This document shows, piece after piece, positions 11,720-23,235 of a DNA stretch of 64,000 nucleotides. A program made the translations under genes and the position numbers. Source of the stretch: Rhexocercosporidium sp. MPI-PUGE-AT-0058 (Eukaryota > Ascomycota > Leotiomycetes > Helotiales). Below the pieces are notes generated by a model. It was given only the letters and a program-made list of their open reading frames with translations. It did not search any database and was not told the origin of the DNA. Location of the stretch: the NCBI GenBank assembly GCA_020746875.1, contig JAGTJL010000021.1, positions 434,001 to 498,000 on the forward strand. The letters are read 5' to 3'. Each line of letters starts with the position of its first letter. Within the stretch, counting starts at the first letter, position 1.

Positions 11720-14700
11720 AGTGTGGGAGGTGATATTGGAAATCGTTCTTGTCAGGATGGGAGAAGAGATCTTGAATTGATTTTTGGTCCTTTGATATCT
11801 CCCCTGAAAGCTGATAAAGTTACTGAATTGATGATCGGGTCATAACTAGAGAAAAATGCTCATATTTGTATTGACATGTTTCTCGATGAAGTTTTCGGCA
11901 TTTGTTGTCGTCTTCCTTACTCATCCCGATGCACGTTGGGATCTCGGGGATTGGTTGCTGGCACCCCGGATTTAGCCCTGCACAGCACTGACTGAGCTTC
12001 GCAATACCGATACGTTCTGTAAGAACACGGCCTTGAAAAATATCCTGTGCTACGCCGGGTACGCTTAGAAGGGCATGACTAACGCAATCCTCTGATTTTT
12101 GAATATAGCAGACTGGGCAACACAATGATACGTGATGACGACAGAACAGATCCCGAGGGTACTAGGCGTGCTGTACGTGCAGAAAATAGTATGGCAGAGA
12201 TATCTCAGATGCTTTAGACCATGACCAACGCACCTATCCTTTCACCAACGACACCATGGAAATAGTGAGCCAAGTCGGACACAAAGGATCACCGAGAACA
12301 AAACGACGTAGATTCAGGGGAGGATCAGAAACCCAGCGCTACATAAAGATGTGCCGATATTGAATGACGGCCTTCTTCGCAACTCGATTGATTAGCTCTG
12401 CAGAATCCCTGAAGGGTCTTGTGACGATTGCGTAATAGCAAGTTGGCTTGTCTGATTTCTTCTTGAAGGTAGTAGCAAGATTGCAGTGTCCGAACGACAA
12501 AAACAATTGATCTAGGAATGCGGTTCAAAGTGAAGTAGGCAACACTACAGAGAGAGAAGGCAATGTAGAGGTCCAGAACTTGCCATCGTGCCCATTATAT
12601 GTCACGGGATTTGGTGAACTTGGGAGTTCAATAGTGACTGAAAGACCTCGAGGCCTCCTCGATAGCAAGGACTTGCTTGCTTGCCGCTCCGCCAGCGTAT
12701 GAATCTGCCCAGGGTCATGTAGAAGACAGAATGGATTGGTTCATCCCGACCTCGCTTGGTATTTATCTAATCTGGTAATATCTATCTCAATTCATTGGAT
12801 GAATTGTGATGTTTCGAATGGTGTTTCCCAATGCCCGACACGGTGTTTGAGGTCAGGAGTTGTGAGCATCTTGCAGAGTAGGGGTGAATGAACGGCGGAT
12901 GATCTGACCGAATCCCTGATCGACTATGTCTGGAATGCATCCTAACACAGAGATATCAACCCTTGGACCAGGTATTCTCACATGAACCGCAGGTCTAATG
13001 ATGAGCCGTATGGATAGGGAAAAGTGAAGGAAATCTACAAGGCACAGATCAGATTCTAGAGCGCGCGGGCACGTGCTAGTTTGAGCCTTACATAATCAGG
13101 GATCGCTGGTTCCAATTCAAAACAATATTCCAAATTCCAACCCAGCTTCATTAAGCATCAATTAACTCGGAAAACGATCAAACGCCCTGAAAACTTGAAA
13201 CCTCCCTAGCAACCGTTCTGCGAACACCCTGGAATGCCAATTTATCTTGTCAGCAAGCCTCGAAACTCCAGGCCCGCGCGAACCCTTGAAGACGAATAAA
13301 GATGGTGGAACTATCGAGAACATACACAGATTGCAGATGCAATTAGTATCGGCACATACACAGAGGCTCGGCCGATCTCTGCCGTGATAGTTTGCTTGTA
13401 AAAGAATCATAAAAGAGCCAGCCGATGAAGGATCAGGATGGATAGTTTACGTCCCAGTGGAGCAAGACATATCTATTCCTCCCCGAGGCAATCGTCCTAT
13501 CAAAGGAGTTGCTCGTGTGGATGTCATCAGCCTAAGCACTGGGCAGCAGTTCAACCTTCTCTGCGGACATGTTCTTCTCCCAATTCTTCGAAAGGGAATT
13601 TGTCTCGGACTTCTCGGAAGCGTCCGCAGAAGAGGCACCGAAGGTTTAAGCTCATTAAACAATTTCATTTGGCCTTGATCTATTGAGGGCAAGTGTTGCC
13701 GGATCGACGCGCCTCATTCAACTCGGCAAAGCTTAAAAAGCCTCCTCTGGCAAGCTAAAGGGGCCACTGATTGAATAGGCATATGCTCATAATTCATGGT
13801 GAGCAAAGGATGTACATTCGTTCTGGACAAGGCGGAGCAACGCCTCCTCTTATTTCACAATAAGTCGCAATGGAGGAACAGTTCCTTCGAGCCATGACTT
13901 GGAATATACTTCGTACATGCCCGAACAAACAGACCTTTGGCGCCTGTGCGGTACGAATATACTAGAATATTCCACTTTACAAAGGATATCAACCAATGAG
14001 CCAATCCTTTCATTCTTTTCCGTCTCTAACTGGTAAGGTCTGGGTCATGTAGCACAGACGAAAAAGGTTAGATTATTGCCCTTGATACGAGGTATTGCAA
14101 GATCAGATCGCAAGCGACTATGCGCGACCTTTCTTTGGAAGAGCTTCTCAGGGTAAATAGTATTTTCGTAGGATTCTTCATATGCTCATACTCAAACATG
14201 ACCTTACGAAAACCCAACTGTTGGAAGGAATTTAAACGGATGCCGTGTATTTCAAGGCGACACGTGAGAGACCGTCGCCCGCTCGGGTACGCAGCGTTGC
14301 TGTTTTCTTTTTTGAGACATGAGCTCAGTGCATGCATGGCTTTCTTTTCCAGCTGCAGCTGCAATCAAACTGGATGATTTCCGAGGAGGTAAGACAGGAT
14401 TCCAAAACAGCTGATCCAGAGAATTCCTCTGATGCGACTGGATCTCGATCTTTATCCGTTGCAGTTTCAAGCCGACTGCGCAGCAATGATTGATCGACCA
14501 TAGATGGTAGTCCACTCCCTCGCAAGTCTCGCCTCAGATCGTGCTCGAGCCCTGGTAGGATTCTCGTTCGTGCGGCATTTATTCATCGCTACAGCTGTTT
14601 CTTTCGTTTTTCACTCCTTCAAATCATTAGACTGCTGTCATCGAATTGACTGCTCCTCTATGTCTTTATTCTATTCCATCAGAGGACAGTTTTCCGTGCA

Positions 14701-16034
14701 GGCAGCTGCGCCCTCAGGTGCACCCCTCTTCAGCTGAGCCGCGGAGAGCTACATTCAGCTGCGCACAAATGTACCAGTCACGCGAGTATTTCGTGTGTGC
14801 TGTACACGCTGATGTAAGGTTTTTGGAGGATTCACTTTACTGCACAAATAGTGTCTTTCAAGAAATTGAGGTCGAATTAGGAAGTGGTATAATCTCTTCC
14901 ACCAAGACATACCGGGGTATGATCTCAATCCGCAGCAAACATTCCGGACGATCAGTGCAGATCTACGCATGTGGCTTGGAGCGGGGGTCCGTGAGGTGCG
15001 TCAAATTCAAAGATGCAACGTCTTTGCGCACAGGGCTATTCAGACTTGTCTGCAGGTCGACATCATTTGTTTATTCTTTTGAGTTTCGAGTTGGCAATTG
15101 AACTGTGTAGGTTCTTAGATTTGTCTCGCCCTGCGAGACCATCTGAGTCTCCAGTACTCCGTATGCCTACCCGGCTAATACTGTGTACCTCCTCATGAGC
15201 AGTTTGGGGTTGGCTCGCAGCTAAACTCATCCGTTCACAACGAACCAGTCAGCTTTCAATATGTTGACAGCTAGCAATCAATAGTCCACCCCTTCGGACG
15301 AATCCAAGGGACCGCGCCGCGTGCCGCTTAAACTCGGCATCGTAAAGGGGAGGAAAATCCATATGAAGATCCATAGAATTATTTGCCTCATGGGAGGCGA
15401 TCAAGTCAGACACAGGCCCTGACATGCCGAGGCCTTTCTTCAACCGCGACTGGCTCGTCACGACGTTTCTTTTTTTTTGCCGCCGAGGCGTTGAGAGGCA
15501 CCCGAGATGTCGTGGCACGCAGCTCTCAGTGGAGGGTTTTGATTGCGGGCTGGCTGCCATAGGTTGAGCCTCTACCAGTTGAGTGTCGTGACTCGGTGCT
15601 CCCTGTGCGCAGAGCTGGCATTGGGTGGCTGGCACATATTTTCTGTCCAACCATCGCTTGTCAGCCGGGATGGACGTGCGTTTTGGGACGAAAACAATAA
15701 TTCGCCAAAAGCTTTCCAGTTACCATTGGCGCCATGCTACAGTCAACCTAGTATATTAACTATTTGCGCCGTAGAGGTGCGAGCTTCACGCTACCATTTG
15801 ACGTCCATGTGGGCTTGCAGTGCTAGTCCATTTTGTGGCCAGCCCGCCCCTTTTAGGTCGATCTTCGGCGATATTTTGGATCATTCCCCAGTCGTGCTTT
15901 CGCGGGGAAATCTTTCTTCTTGTGCCACCAAGAAAGACCTTCCCGTCCTCGATATTCTTCTCTCGAGAGCAGAACAACTATTCGAAAAATGACATGAGGT
16001 TTTCTGCAAACGAACTTTGACAATTCATCCCGCC
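11720..16034. other. Gene desert of 4.3 kb
   Basis: I found no frame here with a recognisable domain or a splice-linked partner. The many 60-150 codon frames (for example 14646-15101 +, 15249-15650 -, 15543-15992 +) overlap on opposite strands and have no conserved-looking motif. No tRNA or rRNA was recognised. The left end should hold the reductase promoter and the right end (about 15.7-16.03 kb) the promoter of the CFEM receptor. The rest could be old transposon debris, but I see no terminal repeats or transposase words. Confidence 0.45.
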
Positions 16035-17773
16035 ATGCGTGCTTCTCTGTTACTACCGGTTGCGGCCCTCTTTGGCGGTGTCTTGGCTCAGTTCGACTAC
16101 GCAGTAGTGACGAAGTTCCCAAGTTGTGCCGTAGGTGACTTCCTTTCTTTCTAGTCAATTATTATTGACTATTGTTCCAGATCAAATGCGCCACGACGGT
16201 GATATTACCTGCCTGCAACCTGACAGACCTACCGAATTGTTTATGTACGAGTGGCGACCTTCAATACGACATCTCGACATGTGTGATCGGGGCATGCAAT
16301 GTCACAGAGCAATATGGTATTCTCTCAAAACTTCTCAGAACGATTACTGGACTTCGTTTCTAATCCGATATAGCTTCTTTGACAATTTTACAAGAATCTA
16401 TATGTAAAGGAGTTCCAGTCCCAAGCCGACAAGCGGAAGTTCGTCGGGCAGTTATCATTCTGGCAGCCGTCACCTATCCGATCATTCTCTTACGCTTCGT
16501 TTCGAGGATAATCATAGCTCACAAAGTTTGGTGGGATGACTGGACTATACTTGCTTGTGTTGTGAGTTATTCCGAAATGGATGCCATGTTCTACGTACTG
16601 ATGGTATTGCTAGGCATTCATGATACCCATGACAGTACTCCCGCTATATCGTGTGTATTCACTAAGCACAACTCCTAATTGGACATGGACGATGCTAACC
16701 GTCAACTCTAGCTGCTACTAGTCTCGGCCTGGGAAAACACTTCTACAATGTTCCCCCGCTAAATATCATCACTCTCTTGAAGGTAACAACACCCCCAATC
16801 TCCCAGAATTGGCTGCTGACCAGAGACCCAGATATTTTACGCCGTGCAGCTCTTCTACGTCATTCTTCAAACTTTGGCCAAGATGTCAATCCTCCTCCTC
16901 TACCTCCGCATTTTCCCCAGCCAACGCTTTCGTCTTATCCTCAGGATAGCCATGGCCTTCATGCTCTGCCATGGTGTTGCATTCTTTTTCGTCGTCGCCT
17001 TTCAATGTCTCCCCGTCCGGTCAATCTGGGACCGCGAGATTGCGGGACAGTGTGTCGATTCTCAAGCCTTGATATATGCTGGAGCAGGATTCAGTATCTT
17101 TGAAGATTTTGCGATTATGCTTCTTCCTATTCTTGAGCTAAAGGGATTGAATCTGAGTCGTAGGAAGAGGATTGCATTGGGATTCATGTTTGCGTTGGGA
17201 TCCTTGTAAGTTTTCCTTGCATGACAGGAAATGGACGGTACACTAACCAAGTATATAGTGCATGCGTTACGAGTATCATTCGGATCAAGTTCGTCACATC
17301 CTATGGTAACACTATCGACGAGACTTGTAAGTTTCCCTCGCCTGTTTTTCTATTCTCTTCTGACATGAAGACTAGGGAACTACGTCGACGTCGTAATCTG
17401 GTCCTCAATCGAGACCTACACAGCCGTCATCTGCGCATGCCTAATGTGCATTCGACCCCTAATCACGAGATTCGTCCCGGGCGTCTTTCCAGCGACCGTC
17501 AACTCCCGCAACAACACCAACAAAAGCTGGGGCCAAAAGATTGGATCTCACGGCAAGAACTCACGACAGTTTGGCGGCGGGATTGAGTTGTCGGGCGAGA
17601 ATAGAAATAATATGTCGAATCAAGTCTCGCAGACTGCGAGGAGCCAGATCACTGTCACTACTGAAAGTCGGGTTTCGTTTGAGATGAAGAGGGCTTCAGA
17701 GTATATCCAGCAGAATCGCGATATGGATGATAATGAGACTCTGTCTAGCGAAGCACAGCTCACGAAAAGATAG
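16035..17773 (+). CDS. CFEM-domain seven-transmembrane receptor (PTH11-like GPCR)
   Basis: Eight exons: 16035-16130, 16181-16316, 16374-16561, 16614-16650, 16712-16782, 16832-17205, 17259-17326, 17376-17773. All introns are 49-61 bp, and the model gives 455 aa. Order: signal peptide (1-18, 'LLLPVAALFGGVLA'), CFEM domain (about 30-95) with the eight-cysteine spacing SC..KC...AC....NCLC....TC....AC....IC, then seven hydrophobic helices starting 'VRRAVIILAAVTYPIILL'. The conserved loop 'WWDDWTI' lies before TM2, with 'TSLGLGKHF' and 'LYLRIFPS' following. A long Ser/Asn/Gln-rich cytosolic tail follows. Fungal PTH11-type receptors sense surface or host cues and act through G proteins; CFEM members bind at the cell exterior. 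The stop is 216 bp from the convergent Zn2Cys6 gene. High confidence in family; ligand unknown. Confidence 0.92.
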
Positions 17774-17989
17774 AATCTGTCGACGGTCTTGGATGGTTTC
17801 TCTTATATTACTAACTTCTTTCTCCTTTCTCACTGCCCAAACATCATTAATGGTGCTACTTGATTTGGGCCGGAAGCTGCCTGGCTCGGTTCTTGGATCT
17901 AAGTCTACTTCTATCATACTCTCCTTCGACATTTATCTCTTCAGCAGATTCCATAACGACATTGACGTTAGGATGTCGAAATCGACAAC

Positions 17990-19680
17990 TCACCCCGGGG
18001 AAGACTTAACCCAGACATCGACTGCTCTTGCCTTTACTTCTTCGTTGGATGAGCATGTCACGATGTAATTGATCGTCGGCAAGATTCCCTTATCGAACAA
18101 GAACGTTCGAGCATATCGCTCTAGGCCTCTCGACCGCCACATCTCATACTGCTCGTCTACGAGATTGATGAATATCGCAAACAGTTTGGTGTATTGTACA
18201 TGCTGGGTAGGTGGAAAGCCAGCATGAATCCAGATTCGAGCTGAGAGGTGGAGGATTCGAAGTTGGCTTATTAAATCTTTGTCTTCGGCAGTCAGGAGAA
18301 AGAGGGGATCCGAGATCAAGGCTTCCAGTGCCGCTTGCCAGAGCGCAAGGTTCTCGATATGCGCGGCCACATCCATACCAAGTACCTCCCGGCGAGCTGC
18401 CCCAGCATCCCCCTTCTCCACCAGAACATTCAAACGAATCAACCGCAAACCTTCCTTACTGAGTGCCAGCACCGCGCTTCCGGCCTCTTCCAAATCTTGA
18501 AAAGTATCCAGATCAATATCATCCCTCTCCCCAATCGAAACAGTCTCCTCCATCGCCTCCCCATCAAGACTGATCCTCTTCATCAACTCCACCAAATTCG
18601 CCTCCAACGACCCCTCCTGCCCCACACTGAGACTCTCTCGCTCCCACCTCCTCTTCCACCGACTCAGAATCTCAAGGCCATACTGCATATGCCAGACTGC
18701 CCTCGCGAAATTACCCTCCGAGATGAAATTGAAACAAACAAATAGAGCACAATTTGTCAACGCAACCACCTCGCTCGCCAGCCCAGCAGCCAAACTCCTC
18801 GCCAGAGCTGACACAGCGGCTTGGTAATGGCTTTCCGCGAAACACGTCAGGGAAGTCGACGCGCTGTTCTTCTGCTTTTGTTTGAGTCGTAGATCATGTG
18901 TGGTGGTTTCACGGGCACGATCGATGTTCTCGTGGATGGAGGAGATGGCGATTATGGCGTGTTGTATGGATGGGTGTGAGTGTGCTAGTTGCGGTAGCTG
19001 CGTTGTCCAGAAGGGGGCGAGGAGCCAGCCGCCCAGGAATTTTGAGGTGCGGTTGTGGAAATGGTGGATGGCGCGGAGGGAGCTTGGTGGTGTTTCTGGG
19101 TGGGTAGATGGTGAGAGGGGAATGTTGCTTGTGGTGTTTTGGCTGTTACTCTGGCTTGTGGATTTCCTGTGAGTGTCGAGGGTGCTTGGAATCGCAGGCA
19201 TAGGAGTGGGTGCCAGACGGACCGGCGTTGAACGTCCTGTTGGTCCAGACACCTTTTGGGGACGGGAAAATGGGGAACTATATCCATCGCATTTACGTCC
19301 CGTGGCTGTACATCTCTTACAGTGGGGTTTGGCTTCTGCATTGACAGAGCCGCGTCAGTTAACACATATCTTTTTTCTTTAGAGTATGATACCCAACTGT
19401 ATATACTATCCTGTTCCACGACAGGATAGCAGTTTCCATATGTTTGAGAATAAAGTATGAAAATATATATAATATTTACCATCGCATTTCACTCGGCGCA
19501 TTCTGCTGCATGTGTTAGGATTCTTGTTTGGATCTTTATGTCTGGGTGGTGGGTTGAAATGGAAGGGAAGGTGTAGGGAGGGAGTGGGCAGGTGGAAACT
19601 TAAGCTCACTTGCAAGTCACGCATCCTGTTTTCGTCTTTGGATTGCCTTTCCTTCCTTTCTTCTCCTTGAGCAAAGCCAT
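17990..19680 (-). CDS. Zn2Cys6 fungal transcription factor (with a 23-nt exon inside the zinc cluster)
   Basis: Exons are 19610-19680, 19480-19502 (only 23 nt) and 17990-19335, giving 479 aa. Introns are 107 and 144 bp, with donors GTGAGC and GTAAAT. The binuclear cluster is spread over all three exons: C20-x2-C23-x6-C30-x6-C37-x2-C40-x6-C47 ('GCVTCK', 'MRRVKCD', 'EAKPHCKRC', 'GRKCDGY'). This is preceded by a Lys-rich start. The rest fits a PF11951-like fungal-specific activation/regulatory region: 'FWTTQLPQLAHSHPSIQHAIIAISSIHE' resembles the family's conserved block (shown here only in part as LPQLAHSHPSIQHA). Nuclear DNA-binding regulator; targets unknown. The gene converges on the CFEM receptor. 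A model missing the 23-nt exon would lose the third cysteine and shift the frame. Confidence 0.9.
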
Positions 19681-20419
19681 TGGCCCTTCCGTCCGTTCCT
19701 CTTGTTCTAGTGCCATTATTCTCGCAAATCGCTTCAGGGATTACCTACAATCTCCCCCTCTCGACACACAAAAGAGAGCGTAATTTCCCGAGCGAGAGTG
19801 GATTCAACTCAAATGTTTACAATCAGTCATCCTTCTTTTCAGACCCTCATTCTTCTCCATAAGGCTTTCCTCCTCTCAAATTCCCGTTCTTTTTGAAGTT
19901 GGTCTTTGCATATACAAAACACAATGGAGCAATAGGTGCGGCGTTTGTCAGCTTCTGCCCATTGGTATGCTTGGCGGAACGGGGCTGGGACTGAGATCTT
20001 GCTTTACTGGAGGTACAGTTGGGGAAAAGAGAGACTGGAGGTGATATAGATCTCTGTAGGTATGTACGAAGTATGCGGTCGTAGTTTTTGGCAGACAGAA
20101 GCTGAAGTTGCGTGAAGGAACGGGATGGGTTGGGTGTGGAAGTGGGGGCGGAGATGAGGGTTTGTCAGCAAGATCTGTGGACTTCGGATTTCAATGCCGA
20201 CTACAGATATATGTCTTTCTTGAGGGTTTTCTGATATCTGAGTCAAAGAAAAGAGGATTGTGTTTGAGAAAGAATGTAGAGACTACCCAAGGTTTCGTTA
20301 TCTTAAATGGGGTTTACTTTCCTGTATCTGGATGGTGTCCTCGTGTGCTAAGTTCTACCACCCTCCACCCCGGCCTTAAACGAACAGCCTATCCAGCAAC
20401 AGCAAGAGGTAGGGATTGC

Positions 20420-20444
20420 GGGGGGGGGGGGGGGGGGGGGGGGG
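20420..20444 (+). repeat. Homopolymer run of 25 G
   Basis: Twenty-five consecutive G on the plus strand (C on the minus strand), flanked by ATTGC and AGGTG. A run this long is rare in fungal genomes and can form G-quadruplex structure on the plus strand. Its length may be partly a sequencing or assembly effect. Confidence 0.95.
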
Positions 20445-20535
20445 AGGTGCAAAGATAAAAGATATACAGAAACATGTACGATGTCCAGAAGAATGACAGC
20501 GAAACTTTGCTTGTCAACCCCGAGTTTTCTTCTAA

Positions 20536-20625
20536 AGGGCTTCTGCAAGGATCGAACTTGCGCTTCCTCCTATAATTCAAGCAGGGGAGGCAAGCGGCTG
20601 AGCGAAGTTTCAAGCATCATCTCAA
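20536..20625 (-). other. tRNA-like hairpins (possible tRNA relic)
   Basis: On the minus strand, GCAAG-TTCGATC-CTTGC (20545-20561) is a textbook T-arm: a 5-bp stem, a 7-nt loop TTCRANY and a G53-C61 closing pair. A CCTCC/GGAGG stem (20586-20590 with 20566-20570) stands where an anticodon stem would be, but its loop is 15 nt and lacks a clear T33. The acceptor 3' side AGAAGCCC has no good 5' partner nearby. I read this as a degenerate or chance tRNA-like structure, not a working tRNA. Confidence 0.22.
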
Positions 20626-21051
20626 GCAACCCAAAAATTACTATCAGATCCAATTTTGCCTTACCGATGAGGCACTTCAAGCGCTTTTTCCAGAACACCA
20701 TCTCCAACGATATCCGACCTGAACGATTGGAACAATCACACCATTATCATAAAAAAAAAACATGCTCAATACCCCTCATACCTCGCCATATATGGCACGC
20801 GAACCAGTTTACTAATCTTGTAGAGTAAACGAGTGTATTTTCGATCCTTGAGCCAATGGTATGCGCGCGTTCGTGTAAAGATTATCCGGCGAAGTCGTCA
20901 CGAGATATCTTGACATTACACAGGCACTCAGAACGCTCTTAATTGAACTTCCGAAAATGAATAAATGAGAGATTGATCGCTGCTGTTTGATCTCAAAGAC
21001 TCATTCACGGTGCCATAACTTCTAGCTTTCTGTATTCAGAACTACAAAGAT

Positions 21052-21840
21052 ATGTATGTGACAAAGTCTCCAGTGGTGGCATTGCTGCTCCTCATCGGAG
21101 CAGCAAGCGCTCTAACCAATTTTGACTCGGTCCCAATCCGATTTGGATACATCCTCTTCCCCGGCTTTCAAGCACTCGATGTCTTCGGGCCACTCGACGC
21201 TCTCAACCTCCTCGGCCTCCAATACACCATCAACCTAACCCTCCTCTCCACGACACTCGACCCCGTCGCAACCGAGAAGTCCTCATGGTGGAAGAACCCC
21301 ATCAACTCCACCTTCGGCGAATCCGTACTCCCCACCCACACATTCGACAGTGCACCCGAACTAGATGTCCTCATTGTGCCTGGTGGACTCGGCACTCGCG
21401 CCCCAGCACCATTACTAGACCCCGCAATCGCCTTCATCAAAACCCGATACCCAAGCTTGCAATATCTCATCACCACATGTACGGGCTCGTGGCTCGCAGC
21501 CCGCGCCGGCGTCCTCGATGGAAAGAGAGCGACATCTAATAAACTCGCCTGGGCACAGACGCCGAAGATGGGACCGAGAGTCAAATGGGTCGCGGAAGCT
21601 CGATGGGTCGTCGATGGGAATATCTGGACTTCGTCTGGGGTTTCGGCTGGGATCGATGTTGCGATTGCGTGGATCGCGAGCGTGTATTCGGAGAAAGCGG
21701 CTGTGCAGGTTGTGAATACGATGGAGTATGTCAGGCATTTGAATTCGACGGATGATCCGTTTGCGAGGTTGTATGGGTTAACGAATGAGTTTAATTCGAC
21801 GAATCAGGATGGTGAGAAGAGTTTGGCGTTGGGTGACTAG
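21052..21840 (+). CDS. DJ-1/PfpI family protein with N-terminal signal sequence
   Basis: Single exon of 262 aa; no intron is needed. The start ATG is followed by a hydrophobic segment ('VVALLLLIGAASA', residues 8-20) typical of a secretory signal, so the protein may be secreted or wall-bound. Family marks: 'IRFGYILFPGFQALDVFGPLDAL' near 29-51 (first strand and 'GP' loop), 'LDVLIVPGGLGTR' (about 104-116), and the nucleophile elbow 'TTCTGSWLAARAG' with C143. The order and spacing match the class I glutamine-amidotransferase-like DJ-1/PfpI fold, close to fungal ThiJ/PfpI and isonitrile-hydratase-like proteins. The 'GPLDA' loop carries Asp where many relatives have Glu. Three or more N-glycosylation sequons (NLT, NST, NST) support a secretory route. 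The reaction is unknown. Confidence 0.85.
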   Translation: MYVTKSPVVALLLLIGAASALTNFDSVPIRFGYILFPGFQALDVFGPLDALNLLGLQYTINLTLLSTTLDPVATEKSSWWKNPINSTFGESVLPTHTFDSAPELDVLIVPGGLGTRAPAPLLDPAIAFIKTRYPSLQYLITTCTGSWLAARAGVLDGKRATSNKLAWAQTPKMGPRVKWVAEARWVVDGNIWTSSGVSAGIDVAIAWIASVYSEKAAVQVVNTMEYVRHLNSTDDPFARLYGLTNEFNSTNQDGEKSLALGD

Positions 21841-22022
21841 AGAGAGATTCGACAAAGGCTGGAGGATGTGGTGTTTCGCTGATAATGAACTCATGAGCTT
21901 GGAAGGAATCTGAGGATCTGTAAATGGCTTGGAGTGTTCCTCTGACATCTTCAATCTTTGTTGGTGCATTGAGATTTCAAGCACGGGATAATGTGCACGC
22001 CTTGTTAAACATCCGCAATCAA

Positions 22023-23235
22023 TCATCCCCACACCTGTCGACAGCTAAGATTCAGCCTCTTCCCTCTCATATATCCCTTCCACTTCTCAAACTCCTTCCT
22101 TCCTCCATTCTCAGCCGGCCAGTCGTCAAGCCACGATGGACAAGTGCTATTCATAACCTTGGGCATGGCATGCCAGCACCACCTCGTTTCACCGCTCATC
22201 CATACACAATCCCCACTCCTCACCCGCAAAACACACATCTCCATCTCTCGATCCTCGTTACCCTCGTCCACCTCCTCTCCATCTTTCTTGATATCCTTGG
22301 AAAGGATAAAGAGACCATCGCATCCTAGACTGAATGACGCGAGACCACGATCACACTGTTCCGAGACATCGCGGTGAACGGGCATATAGTCTTTGGTACT
22401 GTAAAGAAGTACAACACCCGACTCAGGAGTGAATGAAGAGTGGAATAGGGTGGTGACAAGTGATGCGATATCTGGCGGGAACGGGGTAGGGGACGTCGTA
22501 GGGTAGGAACGCGACGTCCAATCGTACTGCGAACCTAAAGTGAGCCAACGAAGCTTCTTCGAGAGAAATTGTGTTGTATTAAGTTGTTTGTGATGAGAGT
22601 TTGGGTTGAGAGGTGTATAGACTTCGTGTTTGGAGTGAGGCGGATAGCCGAAGAACGAGCCAGTAGACGTGGGTGATGGGAAGGGGATGCTGTAATCGGG
22701 GTGCATGTTTGTTTTGTGAAGAGGATTGGCAAGGTCGCGATGCATGATGGAGTTCATCATCATGACTTGGCAATCAGGGGGGAGAAGAGAAGGATAAAGT
22801 CGCAAACCTGGGAAGAAGTCAATCACATGATATATTCATCTCCCCCTGAGTCCTTTCCCACTCACCTGGGAAATCCTTATGCTCGTAGACCGTACATGGT
22901 GTAGGAAGCGGGTCTGGTGCCAAAGATTCATCCGTGTCTTCCTTTCCGTAGTATTTGAAAGTTTTCTGTGCCTTTGCAATCAATGCAGCTTCAACGGTTG
23001 CCACTGGGAATAGCTTCTCTTGTTGAGCATCCGTCAAGCCTCTGTTGAAATCGACGATGGTGAGGTCTTCATCTACGGCAATATCATCCATGCGCTGGTA
23101 CTTCTTATACACATTGCATATAGCCTGTGGAGGTATTGCATGCGTATCATGATCATGATCTTTCTACACCTATGTAAGAATCCATGCACCCCATAACAGG
23201 ACGCCAAAGCCACTCACATTTCTAGATTCGTCCAT
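22023..23235 (-). CDS. AlkB-like Fe(II)/2-oxoglutarate dioxygenase
   Basis: Exons 23218-23235, 22866-23163 and 22023-22807 give 366 aa; the 54 and 58 bp introns begin GTGAGT. The short first exon 'MDESRN' is chosen because related fungal proteins begin just before an 'IRNVYKKYQRMD'-like phrase. The frame is also open to an upstream ATG at 23361, which would add a 42-residue basic, Ser-rich leader. Catalytic marks: HxD in 'MPVHRDVSE' (H250/D252), distal His in 'TRWCWHAMPKV' (H318), and the 2-oxoglutarate-binding RxNxxxR 'RLNLSCR' (R356-R362), seen just before the C-terminus. AlkB homologues remove alkyl groups from nucleic acids; ALKBH1-like members act on tRNA or DNA. Substrate is not predictable here. 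Its 3' end lies 182 bp from the convergent DJ-1 gene. Confidence 0.88.

Larger units (their letters stand above)
19681..21051. other. Intergenic: two promoters, a 25-G run and a tRNA-like hairpin
   Basis: The region lies between the Zn2Cys6 gene start (minus) and the DJ-1 gene start (plus), so it is a divergent promoter region of 1.37 kb. It holds the homopolymer at 20420-20444 and a minus-strand T-arm-like hairpin near 20545-20561. I saw no supported coding frame. Confidence 0.55.

Noticed and set aside
11820..16034. Possible genes at 14646-15101, 15249-15650, 15543-15992
   Set aside because: No motif, odd composition and overlapping antisense frames; nothing joins them into a model.
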